Part shown: positions 55,640 through 63,976 of the stretch, one piece after another
How the letters are laid out: each line of letters starts with the position of its first letter
How positions within the stretch are numbered: the first letter of the stretch is position 1
DNA from: Ischnura elegans
Lineage: Eukaryota > Arthropoda > Insecta > Odonata > Coenagrionidae
NCBI RefSeq assembly: GCF_921293095.1
Contig: NW_025791658.1
Location: 186,001-250,000, forward strand
Direction of reading: 5' to 3'
DNA length: 64,000 nucleotides
The notes under the pieces: model-generated
The model's database searches: none
Seen by the model: only the letters and a program-made list of their open reading frames with translations
Told to the model about the DNA's origin: nothing
Made by a program: the position numbers and the translations under genes

Positions 55640-56530
55640 CGTAAATTATTTCTTCCATTCAACAAATATCGGCTAATTACACGCTTGGTGCATACATCAC
55701 AATAGATGAATTAGAACAGGCTATTAATGATATTCACGACCGTATTGTAGTCAACAATTATATCATAGATGATAGATCATTAGGCATTCCTAGACATGTC
55801 TACTATTTCAAAGCCGGTTTTCCATCTCTTTACCAACTTTTTTTGTCAACAGTCTCAGCATGTGTGGATGAAAAAAAGGACATATACAAATTAACTCTAC
55901 CCCGATCAGTTCAAACGGGCCTGGTGTATTATATAGAATGTAATAGAATGCGTTTATGGGAGTCGTGGTTAAACAACCTATCGGGTGCTTCGCACGGTTA
56001 TTACGAATCAGAAGTTGATAACTTTGATTTTGATTTTTACTCTCGTTTATCTAAATGCGCTTATCAACTGCTTTAAGTAAGACCGTTAGATTTTTTATAA
56101 AATATAGAAAATCATATTGGTAGTTCTGTACATGTCATAGTCATGAGTTACTTTTTCATGCTTCGAAAGACCTAGGTTATGTAAAACTTAGATGAATTAG
56201 AACAGGCTATTAATGATATTCACGACCGTATTGTATTTAACAATTATACTATAGATGATGCTTTAACTTTTTCCAGTATGAAACACAGATTAGATGAGTT
56301 GAAAGGAAGACGATATTGCAATTACTGTAAAATCTTTCATAACATTGATCAAGCATTACCTCATGAGAATACGAACGAGGGTAGACGTAATGTGGCCGTG
56401 CAACTTGGAAGGTGTTCCAATGAAGTTCAATCTGCATTTATATCCAGAGTGATAACATTTTGGATAACTCCAGAGAATGATGGTATCAGTGATGTCATCA
56501 AGTCATTGTGCATTTTATTTTTAATTATTT
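55640..56530 (+). pseudogene. polymerase N-terminus split by a family D segment
   Basis: The polymerase start (IQQISANYTLGAYI..DELEQAINDIHDRIV) runs to 55774. A family D piece follows at 55785 to 56180 (SLGIPRHVYYF, FPSLYQLFLSTVSACVDEKK, LPRSVQTGLVYYIECNRMRL, YSRLSKCAYQLL). The polymerase then restarts at 56191 with the same DELEQAINDIHDRIV block and runs to FWITPEND at 56530. A ~68-bp direct repeat (55705 to 55773, 56191 to 56259) brackets the insertion. Confidence 0.75.
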
Positions 56531-57185
56531 AACGGAGAGTTTTTCTTTAAGTTTTCTGTCATTATCAGTGAGACACAGTTACATCTCATCTTCAAATAAA
56601 ATAATAATTGTGATCACAACCCTACTTTGTTATTTCTAGTCTTAATTTTACTTCCTCGATGAATTCAGATTTAAGTTTATTCCTTCTATTTGTGTTAACT
56701 TTTTTCATTTCACACCATGTCTTCAGTCCATACATTATTTAATTTGTTTCCAAAGATATTGTTTATACCGCGTTTATTCGATAGGTTAAACGATCCATCG
56801 ATTGTGCCACCCCTATGATCAATTATGCAGAATAATGTGGATACATGAACAAATACCTTTCATTTTATGCTTCCTCACTGTATACCTGAACGCTTAAAAG
56901 TTTACACAAAAGTAGAAGAATATTATTTTTGTACGAAGATGGTTCGACATAAGCCAAACGCGGTATAATCGTGCATTCTCTAAGCTTGGATACTCAACTC
57001 TAACTAAATTAAAACTTTTCGATAGATAGTTTTATAGGAATTAAATTCTAATTGTTCTTATGCTCAGTTATTTCAAATACGATTGGAGTGGTATTAAAAC
57101 TTATTACGTAATTATTAATCATTTTTGTGATGTATGAAGAACAATAATAGTAATTGCTCTAATGTTATGTTTCAGTTTTATCCGT
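56531..57185. other. no gene recognised
   Basis: A/T-rich; no frame with a recognisable motif. A TTATGTTTCAG acceptor at 57176 begins the next gene. Confidence 0.45.
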
Positions 57186-57189
57186 AAAC

Positions 57190-57417
57190 ATGTACGTCAG
57201 AGGTACATTGATATTCAGTCCGCTGGCTGGAAGGAACTTTGAGTCTGTGCAGCGTTTGAGGAGGAGACTTCGTGGAATTGGTCCGTATGAATTACAACAA
57301 CGAGGGAACGTATATATTCTACGGATGAGTGCAGCTTTAGCCAACACAGCTCGAAATAGATTCCTAACAGCAATGCAGATTCTATTAAACGTAGCTGATG
57401 TGAGTGTTGTGCCCTAA
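57190..57417 (+). CDS. family E protein, best copy
   Basis: Follows an acceptor at 57176. From ATG 57190: MYVRGTLIFSPLAGRNFES, LRRRLRGIGPYELQQRGNVY, MSAALANTARNRFLTAMQIL, then VADVSVVP and a stop. This is the longest open member and includes an N-terminal segment absent from the 47 to 48 kb copies. dUTPase sequence starts about 100 bases later, the same order as in the 47.3 to 48.4 kb array. Function unknown. Confidence 0.55.
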   Translation: MYVRGTLIFSPLAGRNFESVQRLRRRLRGIGPYELQQRGNVYILRMSAALANTARNRFLTAMQILLNVADVSVVP

Positions 57418-57514
57418 ATGTCTTCGGACCCGTTGTTTTCAACGCCATATTCAACATTACCGGATTCTCCCGACACCCCAGCCACAGCTGCTTGAGTATA
57501 TATTCTACGGATGA

Positions 57515-57785
57515 GTGCAGCTCCGCAGACACGCATCCCGCTCTAGCTTACCCGTAAAGCATGGGATAGAAGTGGGGGCGGGTGTAATTGACTCGGATTA
57601 TAGACTTGAAATGAAAGTACTCCTCTATAATCAGGGTGATGAGGATTTCTTAATAAGAGAGGCATGAGAATATGCCAAATTATATTAGAAAAAATCGACA
57701 GGCATGTATCGTTCATGATAACAGAAGAAGCCTTCGGTAACACTGACCGAGGCGAGGGTGGTTTTGGGAGTTCCAATCTTCATTT
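57515..57785 (+). pseudogene. dUTPase, copy 3 (motifs 2 to 5)
   Basis: [20 protein letters not shown] (motif 2 into 3), [20 protein letters not shown], then a one-base shift near 57660 into [20 protein letters not shown] and DRGEGGFGSSN (motif 5). The conserved DYRGE has become DYRLE, and motif 1 is replaced by a duplicated ATATTCTACGGATGAGTGCAGC junction from family E. A chimeric, inactive copy. Confidence 0.78.
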
Positions 57786-57858
57786 ATGTAAGTGTAGTGA
57801 GTATAACTTACTTTTTTCGACATGTATATACATATATACATTTATTTGGAATTATAGG

Positions 57859-58387
57859 ATGGAAACCACCACCACCACTCCCATCAATGTTACCACCACC
57901 AGTATAACCACCACTACTGCAAGCGATGTTACCAACAGATCCTCCTCTTAGTTTTCTTTGGTAAACTTATTTTCGTTATGTTTCTTTGTTAATCAAAGGT
58001 GTATTTATATCTTCATTTATGTATAATTTATATTTATTCTTACAGGATATACTGCGTGATAGGTTACGCCGCGTGCAATATAATCGCACCTATTTGAAGA
58101 AAGGGGAGTTGGAGGAGGGGAAATTGTACCGGGTGGAACGTCTGGAGAAGGTGACCACTCGATACGGTGAGGGTTTGGTGGGGAGTATTGTATTTCAGGG
58201 GAGGAATATGCAAATATTTCTCCCCCGAATATTTGAAATGCGTAGAGCGGAGGTGATGTTATATAATTATCGGGTTGAAAAATTTGAAATTTATAGAAAA
58301 AATAAAGTACTTACGATTAAGAATATTAAAAATTCTTTCGATTTGTTTATTTATTGCTTAGCTTTAAGATCCATCAAACCTGAATAG
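57859..58387 (+). CDS. family A gene, Thr-rich leader, open exon 2
   Basis: Exon 1 from ATG 57859: METTTTTPINVTTTSITTTT, ASDVTNRSSS, with a weak donor near 57950. Exon 2 follows TTCTTACAG at 58045 and is fully open: DILRDRLRRVQYNRTYLKKG, ELEEGKLYRVERLEKVTTRY, GEGLVGSIVFQG, QIFLPRIFEMRRAEVMLYNY, ending at 58387. The best-preserved family A domain in the window, with no missing block. It could be expressed if the donor is used. Nucleic-acid binding is a guess from its strand-rich pattern. Confidence 0.6.
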
Positions 58388-58464
58388 AGCTTTCCTCCTA
58401 CTTGCTTAAATAAGGGAGTTATAGACCATCGCAGGAATAATCTCCGGAGTATAGGGGTCTCACC

Positions 58465-58560
58465 CTAATAAAAAAATTATGATTTTTAATTATGGAGGAG
58501 AGGAACCGTATGTAATCACAGATAAAAATAATTTAATAAAAATATCTTAATGGATATGTG
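58465..58560 (+). pseudogene. family A C-terminal scrap
   Basis: KIMIFNYGGEEPYVITDKNN then LIKIS and a stop. Closest to the minus-strand copy at 37433, which ends similarly. Confidence 0.6.
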
Positions 58561-59067
58561 TCTGGAGGTGTCTGAAATAAATATTCGGCCTACGTACCAA
58601 TCTATCTGGATCTAATGAAACATATGAATCGAACTCTGTAAAAGAGCCTTAGCCCGGGGGAAGAGGGAGTCGGATTGCGGCGTCTCCCAGGCCAGTTTAA
58701 ATAAATCACAAAAAAGTGAAGTCACATTGTGCTAGTAATTCTTGGCAAGTGATAAGCAATTTTGTGACGTCATCTGCCAGAAACCTCATTTCTTTACTAC
58801 TGCTATTTATTTTTTAATATAATTGCTTATTATTTTCTGATTTATTGTTTCGCGTTACATTTGTTTAATTTGCATAAATGTCTTTTATTCCTTAAATCAC
58901 ACTGATTCTATTCAATGCAATAGGTTAGATGCAGTAGGTATCAGATTAACATATTCTACAAAGGCCTTTGATCTTAAAGATTTAATGTTTAGAAAAGTAA
59001 AGTCATAATTTTACGTTTTACATTTGGGATTATAATTCTTTTTATTACAGTCATACAAAGACACTAA
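58561..59067. other. 5' flank of polymerase copy 4, duplicated
   Basis: Homologous to 52480 to 52798, ending with TTATTACAG (59049) and CACTAAAATGAA. Non-coding; probably promoter and leader intron of the polymerase unit. Confidence 0.55.
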
Positions 59068-59775
59068 AATGAACACCCTATATCAAATTTGTTTGGTTGC
59101 TGTTAGGGATAAATTTACGATATGGCGGGTAAACTTTTGAAAGAAGACACTGATTCAAATAACCATTCCAAAAGGAACATTTGGCGTTTTTTGAATTATT
59201 ACGTCGATATAGTGCTGTGCGACAAAGAATTCCAAAATTAACCTCAAGTAATTTACGAACACATTGAAAATACACCTGCTTACTTTCACTGGATTAGGTT
59301 ATTTTGGAAGACTGGTACGCTCCCAAATTACATGACGTAAAAATAGAATGTATACTTGCAAACGCTGTCTCACTTAATGCCGTGACGAATAAAAAACTGG
59401 AGGCTGGCAAAGAAGTATGCAGAGGAGCGGGGACACCGTGTAAAATCGTGCTAGTTGACGGGGGCAATAAAAGCTTAAAATTCACTCACTATTATTATTC
59501 TTTTCGGTTACCGTGTGTCATTTATGAATGTCTTCAGGAGAAAATTAATAGCTGCGAGCCTTCTCCTGACTCATCCCTCATTAATTTAATACAGACTAAC
59601 ACCGCCGCTCAGCTTTTGATAGGAGATAGTCACACCTGAGGTAAGCATGGAACCGTTCCTGTACTGAGGTCCCAATGCTGGAAGAGTATTTGTTAAACGA
59701 ATGAAAGAGGAGGCTTAAAAAGTTTTTAAACTTTACAAAAATACTATTCCTATGACTCCTCTCACTCCAGAGGAA
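59068..59775 (+). pseudogene. family B DNA polymerase fragment, copy 4
   Basis: Starts NTLYQICLVAVRDKFTIW and shifts into YYVDIVLCDKEFQN. It is then joined to the finger region in broken frames (NTPAYFHWIR), LKFTHYYYSFRLPCVIYECL and, after a stop at 59638, RMKEEA and NTIPMTPLTPEED. Exonuclease motif I has lost its DFE residues (YECL). It ends before NHDHL-type sequence. Confidence 0.7.
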
Positions 59776-59777
59776 GA

Positions 59778-59963
59778 TTAAGGAAAATTTTCAAAACAGA
59801 CTGACTGGTGAATACAGAAATATATCTGACGAATATGATCAACGTCATCATTTGATCCGATAACCTGGATACCAACTAGTGCTATAAAGCTATATGCTAC
59901 AAGGAAAACATCGTCATCATCATCAAGTAGACCAGTAGCTGGGTCCAGATGCCTCAGTGCCAC
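59778..59963 (-). CDS. conserved minus-strand ORF with Asp run, copy 2
   Basis: The frame begins MALRHLDPATGLLDDDDDVF and matches the minus-strand ORF at 43016 to 43237 across the ALRHL..DDDDDV block. The two diverge downstream. No family recognised. Confidence 0.35.
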   Translation of the reverse strand: MALRHLDPATGLLDDDDDVFLVAYSFIALVGIQVIGSNDDVDHIRQIYFCIHQSVCFENFP

Positions 59964-60420
59964 TTAAGTAATTTTTTGTGAATTTTCTCGTGATGCTTTA
60001 AGCAAACTTTCCATTTTATTTTTACACTTTGTTTAAAAAATGACGTGTAGTTCATATTCATATACTTTGCTTGATTGGTTTTATTCTATATTTCGGGGAC
60101 TGAATGGTTTATTTCAATCTTTCATTACAATTGTATATTTTCTGATATTTTTGCATCACATTTTTTATAATTTTTCGTTCATTCGAATGTATTTTTACCT
60201 AATATATGTCATTAACTGTTTACCTGCTTCTTTATGTTTTAGAACCATACCGGCAATTGTGGCACATTTCCTTTCCAAAGGGTGGAAAAGCAACAATAAA
60301 TATTTGTATTATCAGCATATCTGTCCAAATAGTGCGGTCCTACGTCAGTCCAGATGAAAATTTAGAAACGGTGGTCAAGTGCATTTATTTAGCTTTTACT
60401 GAACAAATGGAGTAGGCGTG
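59964..60420. other. duplicated non-coding segment
   Basis: Matches 43110 to 43585. Minus- and plus-strand frames here are Phe/Tyr-rich and not conserved between copies. Confidence 0.55.
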
Positions 60421-60428
60421 GCTTAGAG

Positions 60429-60466
60429 TATATAAGGGGAGGTCGGGTGAGCGGGAGCGTCAGTCT
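60429..60466 (+). promoter_or_regulatory. TATA plus initiator for family D-like gene
   Basis: TATATAAGGGG at 60429 is followed by a GC-rich spacer and TCAGTC with its A at 60462, 33 bases downstream. A good RNA polymerase II core promoter. The first long frame opens at 60503. Confidence 0.7.
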
Positions 60467-60502
60467 GTAACGTGGAGTCGCACGGCGCACATCACGTATA
60501 AG

Positions 60503-61340
60503 TTGCAGGAAACACTAGGTAAGATTTCTAGCCTAGAGAATAGTGATTGGAACCGTGTGTTGGGAGCATTGAACGTGGATCGGAAGACATATAGTGCTCC
60601 GTCTTTGTATAATATATCCAAGTTGCGAGTTCGTGAAAGTCTATTCTCGAACTCGCAACTCGATTCTTTGCGTTGTGACGAGAGAATGCCAGTGAGTGAC
60701 GACGAAGAAGAGAAAATGGACAGTAACACGAACGTTACTCGACCATTTGAGTATGGACGTCCATATAATATTTCAGAAGAGTGCTTTTTAGCTATCATGA
60801 ACATTGATAGAGACAATCCTCCGTCATTTATATACGAGAGGAATCATATTAGCAAAGAATTTTATTTACAACGCAATTTCACTAAGAACACTAGTTCTCG
60901 ATGTGTAAATCTTGTTTTGTGTTTACTTCAAAAGTGCAGAAGCCATACTCTGATAATTATTGGCATGATTCTAATGTGTTGTATGTCAATTTTAAAGAAC
61001 ACGCTAATTCTTCATAGGAAGATGTGTTTGATCAAGTTATATTTGAAGCTAAAAATTGGTGTAGTTATTGTATAACTGAACCACTGTTTACTATTTCTGA
61101 TCGCGAAGATTGTCGTGAGAATTACCACTTGCATACTAGGAGACGAAGGGTGCAATGTTGGAAGTGTAATGAAAATCATTATTATGGCTTTGTTCATTCA
61201 GGTGATGATTCTTGTGAATCTGATGATGATAGCGATGTAGAGGAAGCTAATTCATGCATGAAAATAAAAGGAAATGTAATGCCAGAAGAAGAGTGGAATC
61301 AAATAAAATATACTATATTCAACATTCTCTTTTATTTTAG
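60503..61340 (+). pseudogene. family D-like Cys-rich protein with new N-terminus
   Basis: The frame from 60503 reads LGKISSLENSDWNRVLGALN, an acidic VSDDEEEKMDS segment, RPFEYGRPYNISEECFLAIM and YERNHISKEFYLQ. It then changes frame near 60900. The second part (61024 on) has EAKNWCSYCITEPLFTISDR, TRRRRVQCWKCNENHYYGFV and an acidic DDSCESDDDSDVEEA tail. The NWCS.CI..PLF..(D)R block matches family D, while the rest is unlike it. It has its own TATA/initiator. The other copy of this segmental duplication lacks the gene. Confidence 0.55.
60621..60660. repeat. 13-bp-stem hairpin inside ORF
   Basis: AGTTGCGAGTTCG (60621 to 60633) and CGAACTCGCAACT (60648 to 60660) are perfect complements around a 14-base loop. 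It lies about 160 bases downstream of the predicted transcription start. Confidence 0.85.
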
Positions 61341-61347
61341 ATGTAAG

Positions 61348-61863
61348 ATGGAGAACCTAACCCTATTCAAAGCTTGGGAGACTCTGTGGACGAATCTGGA
61401 GTCTCCGCAGAGGAATGAGGAAGGATGGTTTTTTTAATAAGTGAGTGTGAGTAGAAATAATTTAAAAAGGTACTTTTTTCTCCACACAACCGGAACAAAA
61501 CCCTTTTCTTCGTTGGCGACGGAGAGGTGGGGTGATTTTTGGATCAAAGAAGATTGGCCGACCTTTGAAGCGGATCCGAGCCGTTTATTGGAGGATATAC
61601 AGGTCGCGGGAAGGTCGAAACAGGATAACCTTTTTTATGGTGATCATGTGTTAGTGTACCTTCAGTATGCTAACAGAGAAGACACAGAAGCAGCCCTACT
61701 ATTGGGACAAATTGCCGTCCCTGAAGCCCCTGGCATCAAACTTCGCGGAAATAAAAGAAAGATATTTTTTCCGAAGATTAATCCGCTGTCTATAAAACAG
61801 ATCTTACGATACAATTACGGCGAAGACCGTATTTCTGTATTTAAAAATCAGAATAACATTTAA
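61348..61863 (+). CDS. family B protein, copy 2 (mostly open)
   Basis: An ATG at 61348, just after a TTTATTTTAG acceptor, opens MENLTLFKAWETLWTNLESP to stops at 61435. The frame from 61441 then reads NNLKRYFFLHTTGTKPFSS, RWGDFWIKEDWPTFEADPSR, EDIQVAGRSKQDNLFYGDHV, VYLQYANREDTEAALLLGQI, KRKIFFPKINPLSIKQILRY and NYGED to 61863. The two parts may be exons (a GTGAGT donor at 61440) or one broken frame. This copy lacks the stop in the 43.7 kb copy. Function unknown. Confidence 0.6.
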
Positions 61864-62009
61864 ACAGAATAATATTATACTTGTTTAAAGGATCATCATA
61901 CATATTCGGATCACCATACTTAACATCATACTTATTCGGTTTGTGTATTATAAATCGGGACATTTTTAGCTATTTTGACTTGTTTATCTAACGTTTTTCA
62001 ATTCTTCTT
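61864..62009. other. spacer, duplicated
   Basis: Matches 44053 to 44195 with shared CATACTTATTCGG and GTGTATTATAAATC blocks. Non-coding. Confidence 0.5.
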
Positions 62010-62130
62010 TAAAGGTTCGGCAGAAATTATTAGATACTCAATCGTCCAATGAATTTTTAAAGGAGGATGAGATGGAAAGACGGTGTGGAGAAAAGATAAT
62101 GGGGAAAGTAATCATAAATTGTAGTATTAA
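62010..62130 (+). pseudogene. family A exon 2 fragment
   Basis: After TCTTTAAAG the frame reads VRQKLLDTQSSNEFLKEDEM then ERRCGEKIMGKVIIN and a stop. Lacks the ~13-residue strand block and the C-terminal half, like 44196 to 44310. Confidence 0.6.
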
Positions 62131-62169
62131 TTAGTATTCTTATTTAAGTATTAATACACACATACAATC

Positions 62170-62406
62170 ATGGATAGCAATAATGCAAAAACTTTATATC
62201 ATCTCTGCCACGAATATATGTCTAACAACATATTCGGTGTAGCGTATGAAAGGATAATGGAGAGCGACGAACCAATCGTGCGTCATCGCATTAAACAGAA
62301 TGTTAAATGTGAAATTGAAACGGTAATGTGCGATGAGGTATACCAGAGTTTACCAAACGAGGTATATTTGATGTAGAGGACGTCGCCTTAAGAAATTATC
62401 GATATT
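62170..62406 (+). pseudogene. family C protein, copy 2 (frameshift near end)
   Basis: MDSNNAKTLYHLCHEYMSNN, GVAYERIMESDEPIVRHRIK, CEIETVMCDEVYQSLPNEV. A one-base loss near 62368 then moves DVEDVALRNYRY out of frame. Eighty to ninety percent similar to the open copy at 44353. Followed 70 bases later by the ATPase, as in the other copy. Confidence 0.65.
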
Positions 62407-62475
62407 AATCAATATTTTGACTTTATTTTTTTTCGTAAAAGTTTTATAAATGATAAAAAATAATAAAAAATTCCA

Positions 62476-62874
62476 GTGTTAATCATGACGTTAACATGGA
62501 AACATCCTTTCACATGCATTTGTGCAGGTCCATCAGGATGTGGGAAGACCACATTCGTAAAAAGGTTTTTGGAGAACTTGAACTATATGTTAGATAGTCC
62601 CATACATAAGATAATTTGGTGCTGTGCCCCAGGAAGTGAGCCTAAAATACGATTACCTGTTCACTTTTCCTCCGAAATACCACCTTTTGAAGAATTTGGT
62701 GGCGATCCAACATTATACATAATCGATGACGTGATGAGCGAGGGAGCCTACAGCAAAGATGTGTGTAAATTATTCACCAGAGGTTCGCATTACTTTAACA
62801 TTTCGGTGTTTTTAATTACACGGAACATTTTTTTACACGAGCCCTCGAGCGAGAAATATTATTATTGTTATTAG
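62476..62874 (+). CDS. packaging ATPase, longest open copy (3'-truncated)
   Basis: An ATG about 12 bases after the AATTCCAG acceptor opens LTWKHPFTCICAGPSGCGKT (Walker A, GPSGCGKTT). It continues KRFLENLNYMLDSPIHKIIW, GSEPKIRLPVHFSSEIPPFE, GGDPTLYIIDDVMSEGAYSK (Walker B, IIDD), LFTRGSHYFNISVFLITRNI, then PSSEKYYYCY and a stop. The P-loop, Walker B acid and the following sensor-like FLITRN strand are intact. The C-terminal third of this FtsK/HerA (A32-like) ATPase is missing from the SSE point on. Open for 132 codons, so recently disrupted or still under some constraint. Confidence 0.85.
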   Translation: MLIMTLTWKHPFTCICAGPSGCGKTTFVKRFLENLNYMLDSPIHKIIWCCAPGSEPKIRLPVHFSSEIPPFEEFGGDPTLYIIDDVMSEGAYSKDVCKLFTRGSHYFNISVFLITRNIFLHEPSSEKYYYCY

Positions 62875-63194
62875 TGTGGTTATTTAGAAAAAAATATGAC
62901 ATGGTTTCTTCTCAATGAACACACCAAATAAAGCTCACCTATGCTATCTTAAGTTATTCCTTGGATAAGATTCGCCGGAATGTAAGAAAATTGATTTGAC
63001 TCATGTTTTATGTAACTCGAATTGTACCTAACTGTTTAATAATCTAAAGAGCGAATTTCAAGATTTAAAAACGTAGCGTTAGGCTGAAAGAAAAATTAAG
63101 ACATGGTTATTGACTGGTTGTTCATAATGAAGCGTGAAAGTATTTTATAAAATAGTATGCGTATTTGTTATAACGGAGGTTTTTTTAAATGTTT
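62875..63194. other. no gene recognised
   Basis: A/T-rich sequence after the truncated ATPase; no frame or motif. Confidence 0.45.
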
Positions 63195-63485
63195 AAATGT
63201 TTTGCTTTTGTCTATGAAAGAGATCTTACAATGCAATTACTGTGAAGACCGTCTTTTTGTATTTAAAAATAAGAATATCATTAAAATAGAATGATATGAT
63301 GCATGTGTAAAGGATCCGTGTCTTTTGTAGGCCGCGGAGATATAGAATGAGTTCTGTATAAAGATAGATTGGTTGACCATGCGCCTGATATTGCCGGGTA
63401 TATTCAAATAACAACAAAAGAGGTGATGATATTTAATTACGAGGGAGAAGAGCCATTTTTAACCAAGGAAAAGAATGGTTTATAA
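63195..63485 (+). pseudogene. two family A/B C-terminal scraps
   Basis: LSMKEILQCNYCEDRLFVFK (63200 to 63290) is the end of family B. EVMIFNYEGEEPFLTKEKN (63420 to 63480) is the end of family A. They lie tandemly, separated by decayed sequence. Confidence 0.6.
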
Positions 63486-63559
63486 AAAGGATTAAAACAA
63501 GTATTAGCACTACATCTCTGCTACTCCAAGACTCTGCCAACCGCTATAAACTGCATTCC

Positions 63560-63665
63560 AGACATCATCACTGCAGAAACCTGGTTAAAGATAGATTGGT
63601 TGACCTTAGAAGCAGACCCGAGCCGTCACTTAGAGGACTTAAAACATGCGAGAAGGCCTCTAGAA
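63560..63665 (+). pseudogene. family B N-terminal scrap
   Basis: TWLKIDWLTLEADPSRHLED then LKHARRPLEEHQ corresponds to the DWPTFEADPSR..LED block of family B. The rest is absent and the next family A exon follows. Confidence 0.6.
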
Positions 63666-63767
63666 GAACATCAATTCAACAACTTATTCGGTTTGTGCAT
63701 TTTAAATTAGGACATTTTAAGCTATTTTGACTTGTTTTTCTAACATTTTTCTATTCTTCTTTAAAGG

Positions 63768-63976
63768 TTCGGCAGAAATTATTGGATACTCAATCGTCCA
63801 ATGAATTTTTAAAGGAGGATGAGATGGAAAGACGGTTTGGAGAAAAGTTGATGGGAAAATTAATTGTAAACGGAAGAATAAGAAAATTAATCCTTCCATG
63901 TATTTTCTCATCAACACCGAAGGAGGTGATGCTTTATAATTGTGGAGAGGACCGTCTTCACCGTCACAAGATCTGA
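63768..63976 (+). CDS. family A exon 2, open, shortened
   Basis: After the TCTTTAAAG acceptor (63767): VRQKLLDTQSSNEFLKEDEM, ERRFGEKLMGKLIVNGRIRK, LILPCIFSSTPKEVMLYNCG, then EDRLHRHKI and a stop near the window end. Lacks the ~13-residue block after EMER that the 37.4 and 58.1 kb copies keep. No leader exon is visible directly upstream. Confidence 0.5.
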
